Shown here: positions 1 to 8,528 of the stretch, one piece after another
How positions within the stretch are numbered: position 1 is the stretch's first letter
Layout: each line of letters begins with the position of its first letter
Source: an uncultured Cryomorphaceae bacterium
Lineage (GTDB): Bacteria; Bacteroidota; Bacteroidia; Flavobacteriales; Schleiferiaceae
Assembly (NCBI GenBank): GCA_902614915.1
Contig: CACMMX010000006.1
Span: 1 to 64,000, forward strand
Length of the DNA stretch: 64,000 nucleotides
Direction of reading: 5' to 3'
Program-made: the position numbers and the translations under genes
The notes under the pieces: model-generated
The model's database searches: none
Told to the model about the DNA's origin: nothing
Seen by the model: only the letters and a program-made list of their open reading frames with translations

Positions 1-2
1 TT

Positions 3-332
3 ATTTCTTCGATAACAGCACAGGGGACCACCTTGGTCGTTGTAAATTCTGTTTGTGGTTGTGCAGCAGGTTCGGCTCGTCCCGCTGCTATAGCTGCTGC
101 TACGTCTGAGATTAAACCAGACCGAATGATAACGGTTTTTGCAGGAAACGACAAAGCGGCCGTGGAAGCGGCCAGAAAACACATGCTGCCCTTTCCTCCT
201 TCATCACCATCAATGGCCTTGTTCAAGAACGGGGAGTTGGTTCATATGATAGAACGCCACCACATTGAAGGCAGAACGGCTCAAATGATAGCGGGTAATT
301 TGCTTGGTGCTTTTGAAGAGCACTGCAAATAA
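3..332 (+). CDS. Bacilliredoxin, BrxA/BrxB family (5' end cut by window)
   Basis: Small cytosolic thioredoxin-fold protein of the BrxA/BrxB (YphP/YqiW, DUF1094) family, which in characterised members removes bacillithiol from S-thiolated proteins. The frame is open from base 3, so the gene runs off the left edge; the TTG at 33 is read as an internal Leu of the conserved [12 protein letters not shown] segment, not as a start. The CGC active-site motif is followed by ARPA, as usual in the family. About 109 residues are visible, against a usual length near 140, so roughly 30 N-terminal residues are missing. The next gene starts 17 bases downstream on the same strand and also concerns sulfur metabolism. 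Which low-molecular-weight thiol it acts on here cannot be seen. Confidence 0.9.
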   Translation: MSSITAQGTTLVVVNSVCGCAAGSARPAAIAAATSEIKPDRMITVFAGNDKAAVEAARKHMLPFPPSSPSMALFKNGELVHMIERHHIEGRTAQMIAGNLLGAFEEHCK

Positions 333-349
333 CTCAAAACACCTAAATC

Positions 350-1501
350 ATGGATAAAAGTAAAAATATAGAGACCCTCGCTATTCATGGCGGTCAGCAC
401 GCTGACCCCACCACGGGAGCAGTTATGCCCCCAATCTATCAGACCTCAACCTATGTTCAAGAGTACCCTGGTAAACACAAGGGTTTTGAATACAGCAGAA
501 GCCAGAATCCAACGCGTTTTGCTTTGGAAAGGTCCATTGCTTCCTTGGAGGGCGGAAAATTTGGTGCAGCCTTTGGTTCTGGGCTTGCCGCTATTGATTG
601 CTTATTGAAGTTTTTGAAACCTGGAGAAGAAATAATTGCCTGCAACGACCTGTATGGTGGCACCTATCGTCTTTTTACACAAGTGTTTTCGCAATACGGT
701 TTGAAATTTACATTTGTGGACATGTCAAATAAAAATTGGGACAATACCATTAGTTCTAATACTAAAATGGTGTGGATGGAAACTCCAACGAACCCAATGC
801 TCAATGTTTTGGACATTGCTGCTGTTTCTAAAAAAGCTAAATCTGTAGGAGCTTTAATGGTTGTGGACAATACGTTTGCCACACCTTATTTACAGAGGCC
901 TCTTGATCATGGTGCAGACGTTGTTATGCATAGCGGAACTAAATACCTTGGTGGACACAGTGATGTAGTTTTAGGACTATTAGCGACATCCAACAAAGAC
1001 ATAGCGGATAAGATTTACTTTATTCAAAACGCCTCTGGGGCAATATTAGGACCAATGGACAGCTTTATCGCATTAAGGGGCATAAAAACCCTTCATGTTC
1101 GCATGGATAGACATTGTGAAAATGGCGCTGCAGTAGCTGATTTTTTAACAACACACCCAGCAGTTGATAAGGTATATTGGCCGGGATTAAAGAACCATAA
1201 TGGCCACGAGATTGCAAAGCGTCAAATGAAAAAATTTGGAGGTATGGTAAGCTTTACCTTGAAAGAAGTAGGTCTTGAAAGAACAGCTGATGTTGTGAGT
1301 TCGTTTGAGGTGTTTACCTTAGCAGAGAGTTTAGGTGGAGTGGAATCTTTAGCGGGACATCCAGCTTCTATGACACACGCATCCATTCCTAAAGCAGAAA
1401 GAGAAAAAGTAGGGGTAACGGATAATCTAATCCGTCTGTCTGTGGGTATTGAGCATATAGATGATTTGATTGCAGACCTTGCAAGAGCCCTAAAGAAATA
1501 A
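350..1501 (+). CDS. PLP-dependent trans-sulfuration enzyme (cystathionine gamma-synthase/gamma-lyase type)
   Basis: Cys/Met-metabolism PLP enzyme (MetB/MetC/CGL fold), cytosolic, probably making or splitting cystathionine between homoserine esters and cysteine/homocysteine. The 383 residues match the family's full length. The PLP lysine is K198 in the motif HSGTKYLGGHSD; the cofactor-phosphate segment FGSGLAAID and the ETPTNP and DNTFATPYLQ motifs are all present, as is the C-terminal SLGGVESLAGHPASMTH segment. Sequence alone does not decide between gamma-synthase and gamma-lyase, so no symbol is given. It lies 17 bases after the bacilliredoxin gene and 6 bases before the TrkA-like gene, so co-transcription is likely. 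Upstream space is too short for a SAM riboswitch, and none is seen. Confidence 0.93.
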   Translation: MDKSKNIETLAIHGGQHADPTTGAVMPPIYQTSTYVQEYPGKHKGFEYSRSQNPTRFALERSIASLEGGKFGAAFGSGLAAIDCLLKFLKPGEEIIACNDLYGGTYRLFTQVFSQYGLKFTFVDMSNKNWDNTISSNTKMVWMETPTNPMLNVLDIAAVSKKAKSVGALMVVDNTFATPYLQRPLDHGADVVMHSGTKYLGGHSDVVLGLLATSNKDIADKIYFIQNASGAILGPMDSFIALRGIKTLHVRMDRHCENGAAVADFLTTHPAVDKVYWPGLKNHNGHEIAKRQMKKFGGMVSFTLKEVGLERTADVVSSFEVFTLAESLGGVESLAGHPASMTHASIPKAEREKVGVTDNLIRLSVGIEHIDDLIADLARALKK

Positions 1502-1507
1502 AGTAAG

Positions 1508-2200
1508 ATGAAGAATAAATTTGCAGTTATTGGTTTGGGTGTGTTTGGCTCAGCAATAGCTCGAAAGTTATCAGAACGAGGTGCTGATGTAATGGCTATA
1601 GATGAGAATGAGGAACGAGTACAACTTATTTCTCAAGACGTTGCTTTCGCGGTTCAGCTCGATGCAACGAACTCTGCGGCTTTGGAGAACCAAAACCTTA
1701 AAGAAGTTGATGCTGTGATTGTCAGCATTGGATCCAGCTTTCAAGAAATGCTTTTATGTGTATTTCAATTACAAGAGATTGGTGTAAAAAAAATAATTGC
1801 GAGAGCTCAAGGCCCCGTTCAGTACAGGATTTTAGAAAAAATGGATGTTGACGAAATTTTAAGCCCTGAGCTTGAGGTTGCTAACAATGTTGCTGAGCAA
1901 TTGACCAATCCCGGCGTTAAAATGTGTGTTGAGTTACCGGATGATTACGAAATCATAGAGGTTGAGGCGCCGTCGAAGGTAATAGGCCGCACCCTTGAAG
2001 ATATAGGTCTTCGCAAGAAATATAATCTAAATATGGTTACTGTATTGAAGAAGACTATTGCCAAAGAGGGAGCAGATGAGCGTATAGAACATCATATTTA
2101 CGGTGTACCTGGACCGCATAGTAAAGTAAGCGAAGGAGATATATTGGTTCTTTTCGGTCTAGACAGTGATATAAATCGATTCATTGAAATTAATGCTTAG
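1508..2200 (+). CDS. TrkA/KtrA-type potassium uptake regulatory subunit
   Basis: Cytosolic RCK protein of 230 residues that would gate a Ktr/Trk potassium transporter in response to bound nucleotide. Residues 1-125 form the Rossmann RCK_N domain, with the dinucleotide motif GLGVFGSAIA near residue 9 and an acidic residue ending the second strand (AIDEN). Residues 140-230 look like the RCK_C (TrkA_C) domain. The length is the single-RCK KtrA type rather than the double TrkA of E. coli. No TrkH/KtrB membrane partner is in the window. The stop codon overlaps the GTG start of the next gene by one base, which suggests translational coupling. Confidence 0.9.
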   Translation: MKNKFAVIGLGVFGSAIARKLSERGADVMAIDENEERVQLISQDVAFAVQLDATNSAALENQNLKEVDAVIVSIGSSFQEMLLCVFQLQEIGVKKIIARAQGPVQYRILEKMDVDEILSPELEVANNVAEQLTNPGVKMCVELPDDYEIIEVEAPSKVIGRTLEDIGLRKKYNLNMVTVLKKTIAKEGADERIEHHIYGVPGPHSKVSEGDILVLFGLDSDINRFIEINA

Positions 2201-2895
2201 TGAGTAAAGGCAACATCATAATTACGGGTGTTAGCTCAGGAATAGGTCATGCTATAGCAAGTGCTGCTTTATCCGAAGGGTATCACGTACAGGGCATCGG
2301 GCGAACTGCCCCGAGTGATTTAGAGAATGTTTCAAACTGGAGGTTTACAGCTTGTGATTTAACGAATTTAAAGTCTATAGATAATCTGACACTTTACTTA
2401 GGTGAAAACAATATACTCATCAATAATGCGGGAACGCTAGGGCCTGTTATGTCTGGTGAAAAAACAGACACAATGTCTATCGATTATTGTTTTCGGCTTA
2501 ATGTTAGCGCCCCCATTCGTTTAACAGCAAGATTCTTGAGTGAATCAACAGGAAAACAACAGGTCTATTTTACTGGTTCAGGAGCTGCTGAGTATCCCAT
2601 ATCGGGTTGGTCTGTATACTGTGCGTCAAAAGCGTCTATTCATATGTATGCCAAGGTGCTAAGCACAGAATACCCAAATATCCCTATTCATGTTTTTAAA
2701 CCAGGGAAGGTGGACACGCCAATGCAAGAGATTATAAGGAAAGCAAATAAGGAAGACTTTCCGGCCGTTTCGTCGTTTATTTCAGAATACAAATCGGGCA
2801 AGTTGATAAAACCTCAAAACGTTGCAAAATATTTGCTGAGTGTGATACAATCAATTGAGAAGCCAGACGTGATTTTTTCGACATCGCCATTATAA
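2200..2895 (+). CDS. Short-chain dehydrogenase/reductase
   Basis: Classical SDR oxidoreductase of 231 residues, probably NAD(P)-dependent and cytosolic; the substrate is unknown. Visible motifs are the nucleotide-binding TGVSSGIG near residue 9, the structural NNAG near residue 75 and the catalytic YCASK (Y-x-x-x-K) around residue 140, with the serine of TGSGA before it. The start is a GTG that shares its G with the TAG stop of the preceding TrkA-like gene; the SDR nucleotide motif begins too close to it to permit a much later start. The position inside the housekeeping cluster does not show a pathway. Confidence 0.88.
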   Translation: MSKGNIIITGVSSGIGHAIASAALSEGYHVQGIGRTAPSDLENVSNWRFTACDLTNLKSIDNLTLYLGENNILINNAGTLGPVMSGEKTDTMSIDYCFRLNVSAPIRLTARFLSESTGKQQVYFTGSGAAEYPISGWSVYCASKASIHMYAKVLSTEYPNIPIHVFKPGKVDTPMQEIIRKANKEDFPAVSSFISEYKSGKLIKPQNVAKYLLSVIQSIEKPDVIFSTSPL

Positions 2896-2904
2896 TTCGT
2901 AAAT

Positions 2905-3390
2905 ATGAAAAGAGTAATTTTAACTTTAAGCACAATGATTATGGCTATTTCTTGTCAAAATAACCCTGATCCAACCCTTCAGTTTAATAGACAAGACATT
3001 GTTGGCGAATGGACTATGGTTCAGGTGGCTTATAGTGGTGAAATGCCAAACCCGCTAAATCCATCGTCATTGTTACAGTTTTCAGGCTTGGGCACCCAGC
3101 TTTTAGGAAAGGTCAATATTTACGAAATGCCGGATACGGGAAACATTAACATCTCGTTTGTTGCTGATTTGGGTTCGATTCAAGTACCTGTATCAATGGA
3201 AAGCTCGGGAATATGGACGCTAACTAATAACGATAGCACCTTAGTTTTAGATAACGATAGCGTGAGCTTCAATTTCGTGATGCTTAGTGCGTTGCCTAAC
3301 GAACAAGTTTGGACCACATCATTCATTCAAATTCCCGCAGACAGTAGTTATTGGGCTGATATAGATTTAGAGTTGACATTGGTAAAATAA
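2905..3390 (+). CDS. Hypothetical lipoprotein
   Basis: Unrecognised 161-residue protein with a lipoprotein signal: a basic start, a hydrophobic core and a lipobox ending in AISC with the lipidated Cys at position 17. The mature part opens with a segment containing IVGEWTM, a pattern common in lipocalin-like lipoproteins of Bacteroidota, and is rich in beta-strand-like alternating residues and Asp/Asn. It has the same layout as the lipoprotein at 55282-55797 (lipobox, then a G-[ED]-W motif), but clear homology cannot be shown by eye. It sits 9 bases after the SDR gene and 13 before trpS. Function unknown. Confidence 0.75.
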   Translation: MKRVILTLSTMIMAISCQNNPDPTLQFNRQDIVGEWTMVQVAYSGEMPNPLNPSSLLQFSGLGTQLLGKVNIYEMPDTGNINISFVADLGSIQVPVSMESSGIWTLTNNDSTLVLDNDSVSFNFVMLSALPNEQVWTTSFIQIPADSSYWADIDLELTLVK

Positions 3391-3403
3391 GAGACCCGCA
3401 GAG

Positions 3404-4372
3404 ATGGCGAGAGTTTTAACAGGAATCCAGAGTTCTGGAAGACAACATTTGGGAAATATTTTAGGAGCGGTTCTTCCGGCAATTGAAATGAGCAAAAATC
3501 TAGAAAATGAGGCGTACTTATTTATTGCCGACCTTCATAGTTTAACAACAATAAAAGACCCAAAACAGCGCAAGGAAAACCTAATTGCCACAGCAGCTGC
3601 ATGGCTTGCTTGTGGAATAAATCCCAATAAGGCGGTATTTTATGCTCAGAGTCATCTTCCCGAATGTACTGAGCTGACATGGTATTTAAATTGTTTTGCT
3701 CCGTATCCTATGCTTGCAAACGCTCATAGCTTCAAAGATAAGAGTAACAACCTTAGTGATGTGAATGCTGGACTTTTTGATTATCCTGTATTAATGGCGT
3801 CGGACATCCTGTTATATGATGCCGATATTGTCCCTGTTGGAAAGGATCAAAAACAGCACCTAGAGATTACCCGTGATTTAGCATCCAGTTTTAATTATAA
3901 ATATGGTGATACGTTTATTGTCCCTGAACCCAAAATTTCAGAATCACTTATGACTGTTCCGGGAACAGACGGCCGTAAAATGAGCAAGAGCTACGGTAAT
4001 GTTGTAGATGTATTCTTGCCTATAAAACAATTAAAGAAGCAGATTATGGGAATTCAAACGGATTCAACGCCTCTTGAAGAACCTAAAGATCCAAATACAT
4101 GTAATGTGTTTGCTTTATACAAGTTGATAGGAACACAAAACCAGGTAGCAGACTTGGCAGCTAAATACCGTGGTGGAAATTTTGGATATGGACACGCCAA
4201 GACAGCGCTATTCGAGCTGATTTTAGAAGAGTTTGGCGAGGCCCGAGAAAAGTTCGACCACTACATGGCCAACCCCGGTGAGGTTATGTCCGCGTTAAAG
4301 ATAGGTGCAGAAAAAGCCCGTCCTGTTGCTCAGTCTACCCTTAACAGGGTCCGCGATAAACTAGGCTTTTAG
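3404..4372 (+). CDS. trpS: Tryptophanyl-tRNA synthetase
   Basis: Class I aminoacyl-tRNA synthetase that charges tRNA-Trp. The 322 residues fit the bacterial TrpRS length. The HIGH-type motif is HLGN at residues 15-18 after GIQSSGRQ, and the KMSKS loop is present exactly at residues 192-196. The conserved segment DQKQHLEITRDLA lies between them. The gene is intact, and its stop codon is four bases before the GTG start of the acyltransferase gene. Confidence 0.97.
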   Translation: MARVLTGIQSSGRQHLGNILGAVLPAIEMSKNLENEAYLFIADLHSLTTIKDPKQRKENLIATAAAWLACGINPNKAVFYAQSHLPECTELTWYLNCFAPYPMLANAHSFKDKSNNLSDVNAGLFDYPVLMASDILLYDADIVPVGKDQKQHLEITRDLASSFNYKYGDTFIVPEPKISESLMTVPGTDGRKMSKSYGNVVDVFLPIKQLKKQIMGIQTDSTPLEEPKDPNTCNVFALYKLIGTQNQVADLAAKYRGGNFGYGHAKTALFELILEEFGEAREKFDHYMANPGEVMSALKIGAEKARPVAQSTLNRVRDKLGF

Positions 4373-4376
4373 TATT

Positions 4377-5132
4377 GTGCAAAAGATAGGAAGCTATATT
4401 CATCACCTTTGGTACTATATCTGTGCGCTGGTTTCCATTCTGTTGTTATTGGCACCGCTTCTGTTGTTTGCAAGACCTGGGGCCAAATACGAGGTTTTTT
4501 TCCGAATAGGTAAATTGTGGTCTTGGACTTATTTGCTATTGATGGGCATCATACCCCGATCAAGAAAATACGAGCTTAAGCACAAAGGGCCATATGTGTT
4601 AGCTGCTAACCATTCGTCCGATATAGACATTCCCTTAACGTTTTTAGCTTCTCCTTCGCCAGTTGTTTTTATGGGAAAAGCAGAGCTTCTTAAGCTCCCT
4701 CTTTTTGGTTATTTCTTTAAGCAAACCTCAATAGCTGTTGACAGAAGTTCTTTTCGTGGCAGAAAACAAGCTCTTTTGGAAGCAGACCAACGCATTAAAG
4801 ATGGATTTAGCGTATGTATTTATCCGGAAGGAGGAATTCCACCACAAAAACATTTAGTAGGCCCATTTAGGGCTGGTGCATTTAAGCTTGCTGTAGACAA
4901 CCATGTTCCCATTGTTCTCATGAGTATATACCAAAGTAAGTTCCGGTTAGGTGATTGGGGGGAGCCTTCGTCATTAGGACCTGTAGACACAGCTGTGATT
5001 GGCGAATTTTGGCCGAACCTTAAAGCGAAAAACCCTATTCAAGACTTAAGCGATCGTTGTTATCTAGCCTTGGCTAAAGATTTAAAATCATGGGGTCACG
5101 AAGGGAAAGTTGCCCTACCTTTGAATGAATAA
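4377..5132 (+). CDS. 1-acylglycerol-3-phosphate O-acyltransferase (PlsC family)
   Basis: Membrane-associated acyltransferase of 251 residues that would acylate lysophosphatidic acid in phospholipid synthesis. The catalytic H-x4-D motif is H79...D84 in NHSSDIDIP, and the acceptor-binding motif is YPEGGIPP near residue 150. An N-terminal hydrophobic stretch (residues 10-33) and a second one around 48-58 anchor it in the inner membrane. The start is GTG at 4377, the first in-frame start after trpS; no suitable ATG precedes the first membrane segment. It belongs to the run of closely packed genes from 350 to 8461. PlsC-like enzymes can also act on lipid A or ornithine lipids, so the substrate is inferred. 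Confidence 0.88.
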   Translation: MQKIGSYIHHLWYYICALVSILLLLAPLLLFARPGAKYEVFFRIGKLWSWTYLLLMGIIPRSRKYELKHKGPYVLAANHSSDIDIPLTFLASPSPVVFMGKAELLKLPLFGYFFKQTSIAVDRSSFRGRKQALLEADQRIKDGFSVCIYPEGGIPPQKHLVGPFRAGAFKLAVDNHVPIVLMSIYQSKFRLGDWGEPSSLGPVDTAVIGEFWPNLKAKNPIQDLSDRCYLALAKDLKSWGHEGKVALPLNE

Positions 5133-5141
5133 GCCACAAAA

Positions 5142-5435
5142 ATGAGCATTAGTCTAAAACAAATCAAACATTTAGCGCATTTAAGCCGTCTTGAATTTAG
5201 TGAGGAAGAGCTGAAGGAAATGCAGGGAGATATGGGGAAAATATTGGATTTTGTGTCTCAAATAGACGCTCTAGAGCTTTCAGGAATTGAACCGTTAACT
5301 CAGATGAGTGAAAGTGTAAATGTGATGCGTGACGATCGAATGAATGGAATGATTGAGAAAGAAGAGGCATTGAAAAACGCTCCAGACGCCAACTCTGATT
5401 ACTTTCGAGTACCTAAATTCGGAAAAAAAGTTTAA
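5142..5435 (+). CDS. gatC: Asp/Glu-tRNA amidotransferase subunit C
   Basis: Small subunit of the GatCAB complex, which converts mischarged Glu-tRNA-Gln (and Asp-tRNA-Asn) to the amide form. The 97 residues match the family, with the typical start ISLKQIKHLAHLSRLEF, a central FVSQIDALEL segment and the closing DYFRVPKF motif. gatA and gatB are not nearby, which is common in this phylum. It lies 9 bases after the acyltransferase gene and 44 bases before the FMN reductase gene. Confidence 0.95.
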   Translation: MSISLKQIKHLAHLSRLEFSEEELKEMQGDMGKILDFVSQIDALELSGIEPLTQMSESVNVMRDDRMNGMIEKEEALKNAPDANSDYFRVPKFGKKV

Positions 5436-5479
5436 AACCTTTTTCTTCAAGCAATTGTTTTCTCTCAAATTCAACTACA

Positions 5480-6013
5480 ATGCATATTGCTGTAATTCAG
5501 GGAAGCCCGCGCTCAGAGTCAAACTCATTTAGGGTAGCACAGTTTCTTAGCCAAAGACTAAATATCAGGCAGGGTGTAAACACTTCCCTTGTAAATTTAA
5601 GAGAACTAAGATTTCCCAACTTTGACGACCACGGTGAGTTAGATGAAGTTCATCAACTACGAAAAGCGCTGTTGTCCGCAGACGGAATTTTGTTTGTTTT
5701 TCCAGAGTATAACGGCGGAATGCCCGGCGCCATGAAGAACGCGTTGGATTACTTTCGTTCAGAATATAATTTAAAACCCATGGCGGCCACCACAGTAAGC
5801 GCTGGTCCTTTTGGCGGCCTCAATGCTTGGCACGCCTTTCATTCTTGGGCATTGTACGTAGGCGGTATCTTGCTTCCTAACAATTTAAAAGTGAGCAACG
5901 TATCCAGCCTTTTTAATGAAAAGGGTGAGCCTGTGGAGAAACATTTTAGTTTAAATTACCCTAAGTTTTTGGATGAGTTTTGTTGGTTGATAGAGAAATT
6001 AACTGCTGACTAA
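5480..6013 (+). CDS. NADPH-dependent FMN reductase-like flavoprotein
   Basis: Flavodoxin-fold protein of 177 residues, cytosolic, probably reducing FMN, quinones or azo compounds with NAD(P)H. The phosphate-binding loop is GSPRSESNS near residue 9, and the family motif PEYNGGMPGAMKNALDYF lies around residues 76-93. The stop codon is directly followed by the ATG of the helicase gene (no gap), so the two are likely co-translated. The physiological substrate cannot be told from sequence. Confidence 0.9.
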   Translation: MHIAVIQGSPRSESNSFRVAQFLSQRLNIRQGVNTSLVNLRELRFPNFDDHGELDEVHQLRKALLSADGILFVFPEYNGGMPGAMKNALDYFRSEYNLKPMAATTVSAGPFGGLNAWHAFHSWALYVGGILLPNNLKVSNVSSLFNEKGEPVEKHFSLNYPKFLDEFCWLIEKLTAD

Positions 6014-8461
6014 ATGTCTTCTGCTGATGCGCTTGTTCATTGCCGCGCTTGGTTTTCCAGCCAAGGCTGGAAGGCATTTCCTTTTCAAATCCAAGCATGG
6101 AGCTCTTACCTGAACCGCATTAGCGGTATAGTTAACGCGCCTACGGGAAGCGGTAAAACATACTCCCTTTTGTTGCCGGCCATAGCAGAGGGAATCGAGC
6201 GTTCAAAAACAGACGCCGAGTCTTGTGAAGGTGTACAACTTATTTGGATTACACCTATACGTGCGCTGGCAAAAGAAATTAATCAAAGTGCAGAAAAAGC
6301 GCTTTTTGCCTTGTCTTCGAACTGGGAGGTTTGTGTGCGAACAGGAGATAGCACACAGAAAATCAAGCTGGCTCAGAAGAAGAAGCTGCCGCAGATTTTG
6401 ATTACTACTCCCGAGAGCATTCATGTAATGCTTAGTAACAAAGGTTTTGATAAACTATTTAAAAACCTTAGGGCTGTAGTAGTTGACGAGTGGCATGAAC
6501 TTATGGGAAGTAAGCGGGCGGTTCAATGCGAATTGTTTTTATCAAAATTCAGAAGTCTTAGTCCGGAAATGATGACATGGGGCATTTCTGCTACGATTGG
6601 AAATATGGAGGAAAGCGCTGAGGTGCTGATGGGCCCTAATCAGATAGATTCTTCCGTTATAATCAAGGCGAATGTGCAAAAAAAGCTCTTGGTAGAGCCG
6701 GTCTTACCATACGAAGTTGAAACGTTGCCTTGGGCAGGTCATTTAGGGATTCGGCTGTTAGACAATGTGGTGCCTTTAATACACGAGAATAAGAGCACAC
6801 TTATTTTTACAAACACCAGGGCTCAGGCAGAGATTTGGTTTCAGCAAATTCTGGAGACGGATCCAGGTTTGGCCGGTATCATTGCTATGCATCACAGTGC
6901 TATTTCCAAGGAGTTGAGAGCATGGGTAGAGGAAGCCTTGTATGACGGTAGGCTCAAGGCGGTGGTCTGCACTTCTTCTTTGGATTTGGGGGTAGACTTT
7001 CGTCCGGTGGACTGCGTTGTTCAGATAGGTTCTCCAAAGGGAGTGAGCCGCTTTGTTCAACGTGCAGGTCGCTCTGGACACAAACCGGGTGGAGTATCAA
7101 AAATTTATTTTGTGCCTACGCACGGTTTGGAGTTGCTAGAGTGTGCTGCGCTGCGCAAGGCTATAGATACAGAGGCAAACGAGAATAGAATTCCGTATCT
7201 AAGAAGCTTTGATGTGCTTATTCAATACTTGGTAACTCTTGCGGTTGGTGATGGTTTTAAAGGATCAAAGTTACTTCAAGAAGTAAGAGCTACAACAAGT
7301 TTTTCGAGCCTAACTGATGAAGAATGGCTTTGGTGCCTGGACTTTATAGTTAGAGGGGGAAGTAGCCTTGAAGGTTATGAAGACTTTCACAAGGTTGTAG
7401 AGGACGAAGGGTACTTCAAAGTGTTGTCTAGAAGGGTAAGAATACGGCACAAGTTTAACATTGGGACTATTGTCAGTTCAACTATGATCAAGGTAAAGCT
7501 GCAAAAAGGAAAATACCTTGGTCAGGTAGAGGAATACTTCATTTCCAAATTAACCCCTGGAGACGCTTTTTGGTTTGCTGGAAGGTCCCTTGAATTGGTC
7601 AGGCTTAAGGGAATAGAGGCTACCGTAAAACTGTCCAAGCAAAAGAAAGGACAGGTTCCCTCCTACATGGGTGGCCGAATGCCCTTGAGCGCAGAATTGG
7701 GATACTTTCTTAGGGAGAAGATAGAGGAGTCGGCGTTATATGATACGTTTGAAGACCCAGAGCTTGCAGCTGTGCAGCCAATTATTTCCTTACAAAAAGA
7801 ACGCAGCATTGTACCAACGCAACAACAATTCCTCTTGGAATACTTGGAAGACCGCGAAGGGTACCATCTCTTTGTCTATCCTTTTGAAGGACGCTTGGTT
7901 CACGAGGGCCTCGCTTCGTTAATTTCTTTCCGTCTTGGACACTTTAAAAAGCAAACGTTCAGCATTGCCATGAACGATTATGGTTTTGAGCTGTACAGCG
8001 ACCAGCCAATTCCCATAAAGGAGGCCTTAGACAGCGATGTGTTTTCAACGGAACATCTAAGTGAGGACTTAGTTAGTAGCTTAAACGAAAGCGAAATGAT
8101 GCAAAGGCGGTTTAGAGACATTGCTCAAATTTCAGGCTTAGTTTTTACTGGGTATCCAGGAAAGAATATGACCACTAAACATTTGATGAATAGCACTAAG
8201 TTAATTTATGAGGTGTTTCGCGAATACGATCCAAACAATTTATTGCTTATACAAGCATATGAGGAGGTTCACGAGTTTCAGCTAGAAGAGGCACGTATGC
8301 GCTCTGCTTTAGAGCGTATAGCGAATCAAAAGACGATTTTGCAAAAAATAGAGAAACCAACCCCTTTGGCATTTCCAATTTTAGTAGACAGGCTAAGGGA
8401 AACCATGGGAAATGAGACTTTAGTGGAGCGTATCAAGCGAATGCAGCTTGACTTTGGATAA
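6014..8461 (+). CDS. Lhr-like DEXH-box helicase (ligase-associated type)
   Basis: Superfamily 2 helicase of 815 residues, close in length and motif set to the Lhr-core, ligase-associated DEXH helicases implicated in DNA repair. Motif I is PTGSGKT ending at T49, motif II is DEWH at 158-161 (the Lhr signature), motif III is SATIG, and motif VI is QRAGRSGH. A long C-terminal Lhr-specific region (winged helix and beta-barrel) follows. Family members usually sit beside an ATP-dependent DNA ligase, an MBL-fold exonuclease and a PdeM-like phosphoesterase; none of these is next to it here, and the next gene converges from the other strand. A strong hairpin terminator follows at 8480-8507. Confidence 0.9.
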   Translation: MSSADALVHCRAWFSSQGWKAFPFQIQAWSSYLNRISGIVNAPTGSGKTYSLLLPAIAEGIERSKTDAESCEGVQLIWITPIRALAKEINQSAEKALFALSSNWEVCVRTGDSTQKIKLAQKKKLPQILITTPESIHVMLSNKGFDKLFKNLRAVVVDEWHELMGSKRAVQCELFLSKFRSLSPEMMTWGISATIGNMEESAEVLMGPNQIDSSVIIKANVQKKLLVEPVLPYEVETLPWAGHLGIRLLDNVVPLIHENKSTLIFTNTRAQAEIWFQQILETDPGLAGIIAMHHSAISKELRAWVEEALYDGRLKAVVCTSSLDLGVDFRPVDCVVQIGSPKGVSRFVQRAGRSGHKPGGVSKIYFVPTHGLELLECAALRKAIDTEANENRIPYLRSFDVLIQYLVTLAVGDGFKGSKLLQEVRATTSFSSLTDEEWLWCLDFIVRGGSSLEGYEDFHKVVEDEGYFKVLSRRVRIRHKFNIGTIVSSTMIKVKLQKGKYLGQVEEYFISKLTPGDAFWFAGRSLELVRLKGIEATVKLSKQKKGQVPSYMGGRMPLSAELGYFLREKIEESALYDTFEDPELAAVQPIISLQKERSIVPTQQQFLLEYLEDREGYHLFVYPFEGRLVHEGLASLISFRLGHFKKQTFSIAMNDYGFELYSDQPIPIKEALDSDVFSTEHLSEDLVSSLNESEMMQRRFRDIAQISGLVFTGYPGKNMTTKHLMNSTKLIYEVFREYDPNNLLLIQAYEEVHEFQLEEARMRSALERIANQKTILQKIEKPTPLAFPILVDRLRETMGNETLVERIKRMQLDFG

Positions 8462-8479
8462 AAGATAAGGTTTTAAACA

Positions 8480-8507
8480 AACAATCCCCGCTTTCGCGGG
8501 GATTGTT
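8480..8507. terminator. Bidirectional hairpin terminator
   Basis: A perfect 12-bp stem (arms 8480-8491 and 8496-8507) closes a TTTC loop, exactly between the converging helicase and DUF2723 genes. On the minus strand the stem is followed by a T-rich run (TTTGTTTAAAA), so it should stop the DUF2723 transcript well. On the plus strand no clear T-tract follows. Confidence 0.85.
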
Positions 8508-8528
8508 GAATTAGAGATTGGTCTTTAA

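Noticed and set aside
33..35. TTG at 33 as the start of the bacilliredoxin gene
   Set aside because: The frame is open upstream to base 3 and the residues there continue the family pattern, so the gene is cut by the window edge.
332..350. SAM or other riboswitch in front of the trans-sulfuration gene
   Set aside because: Only 17 bases separate it from the preceding gene, too short for any riboswitch.
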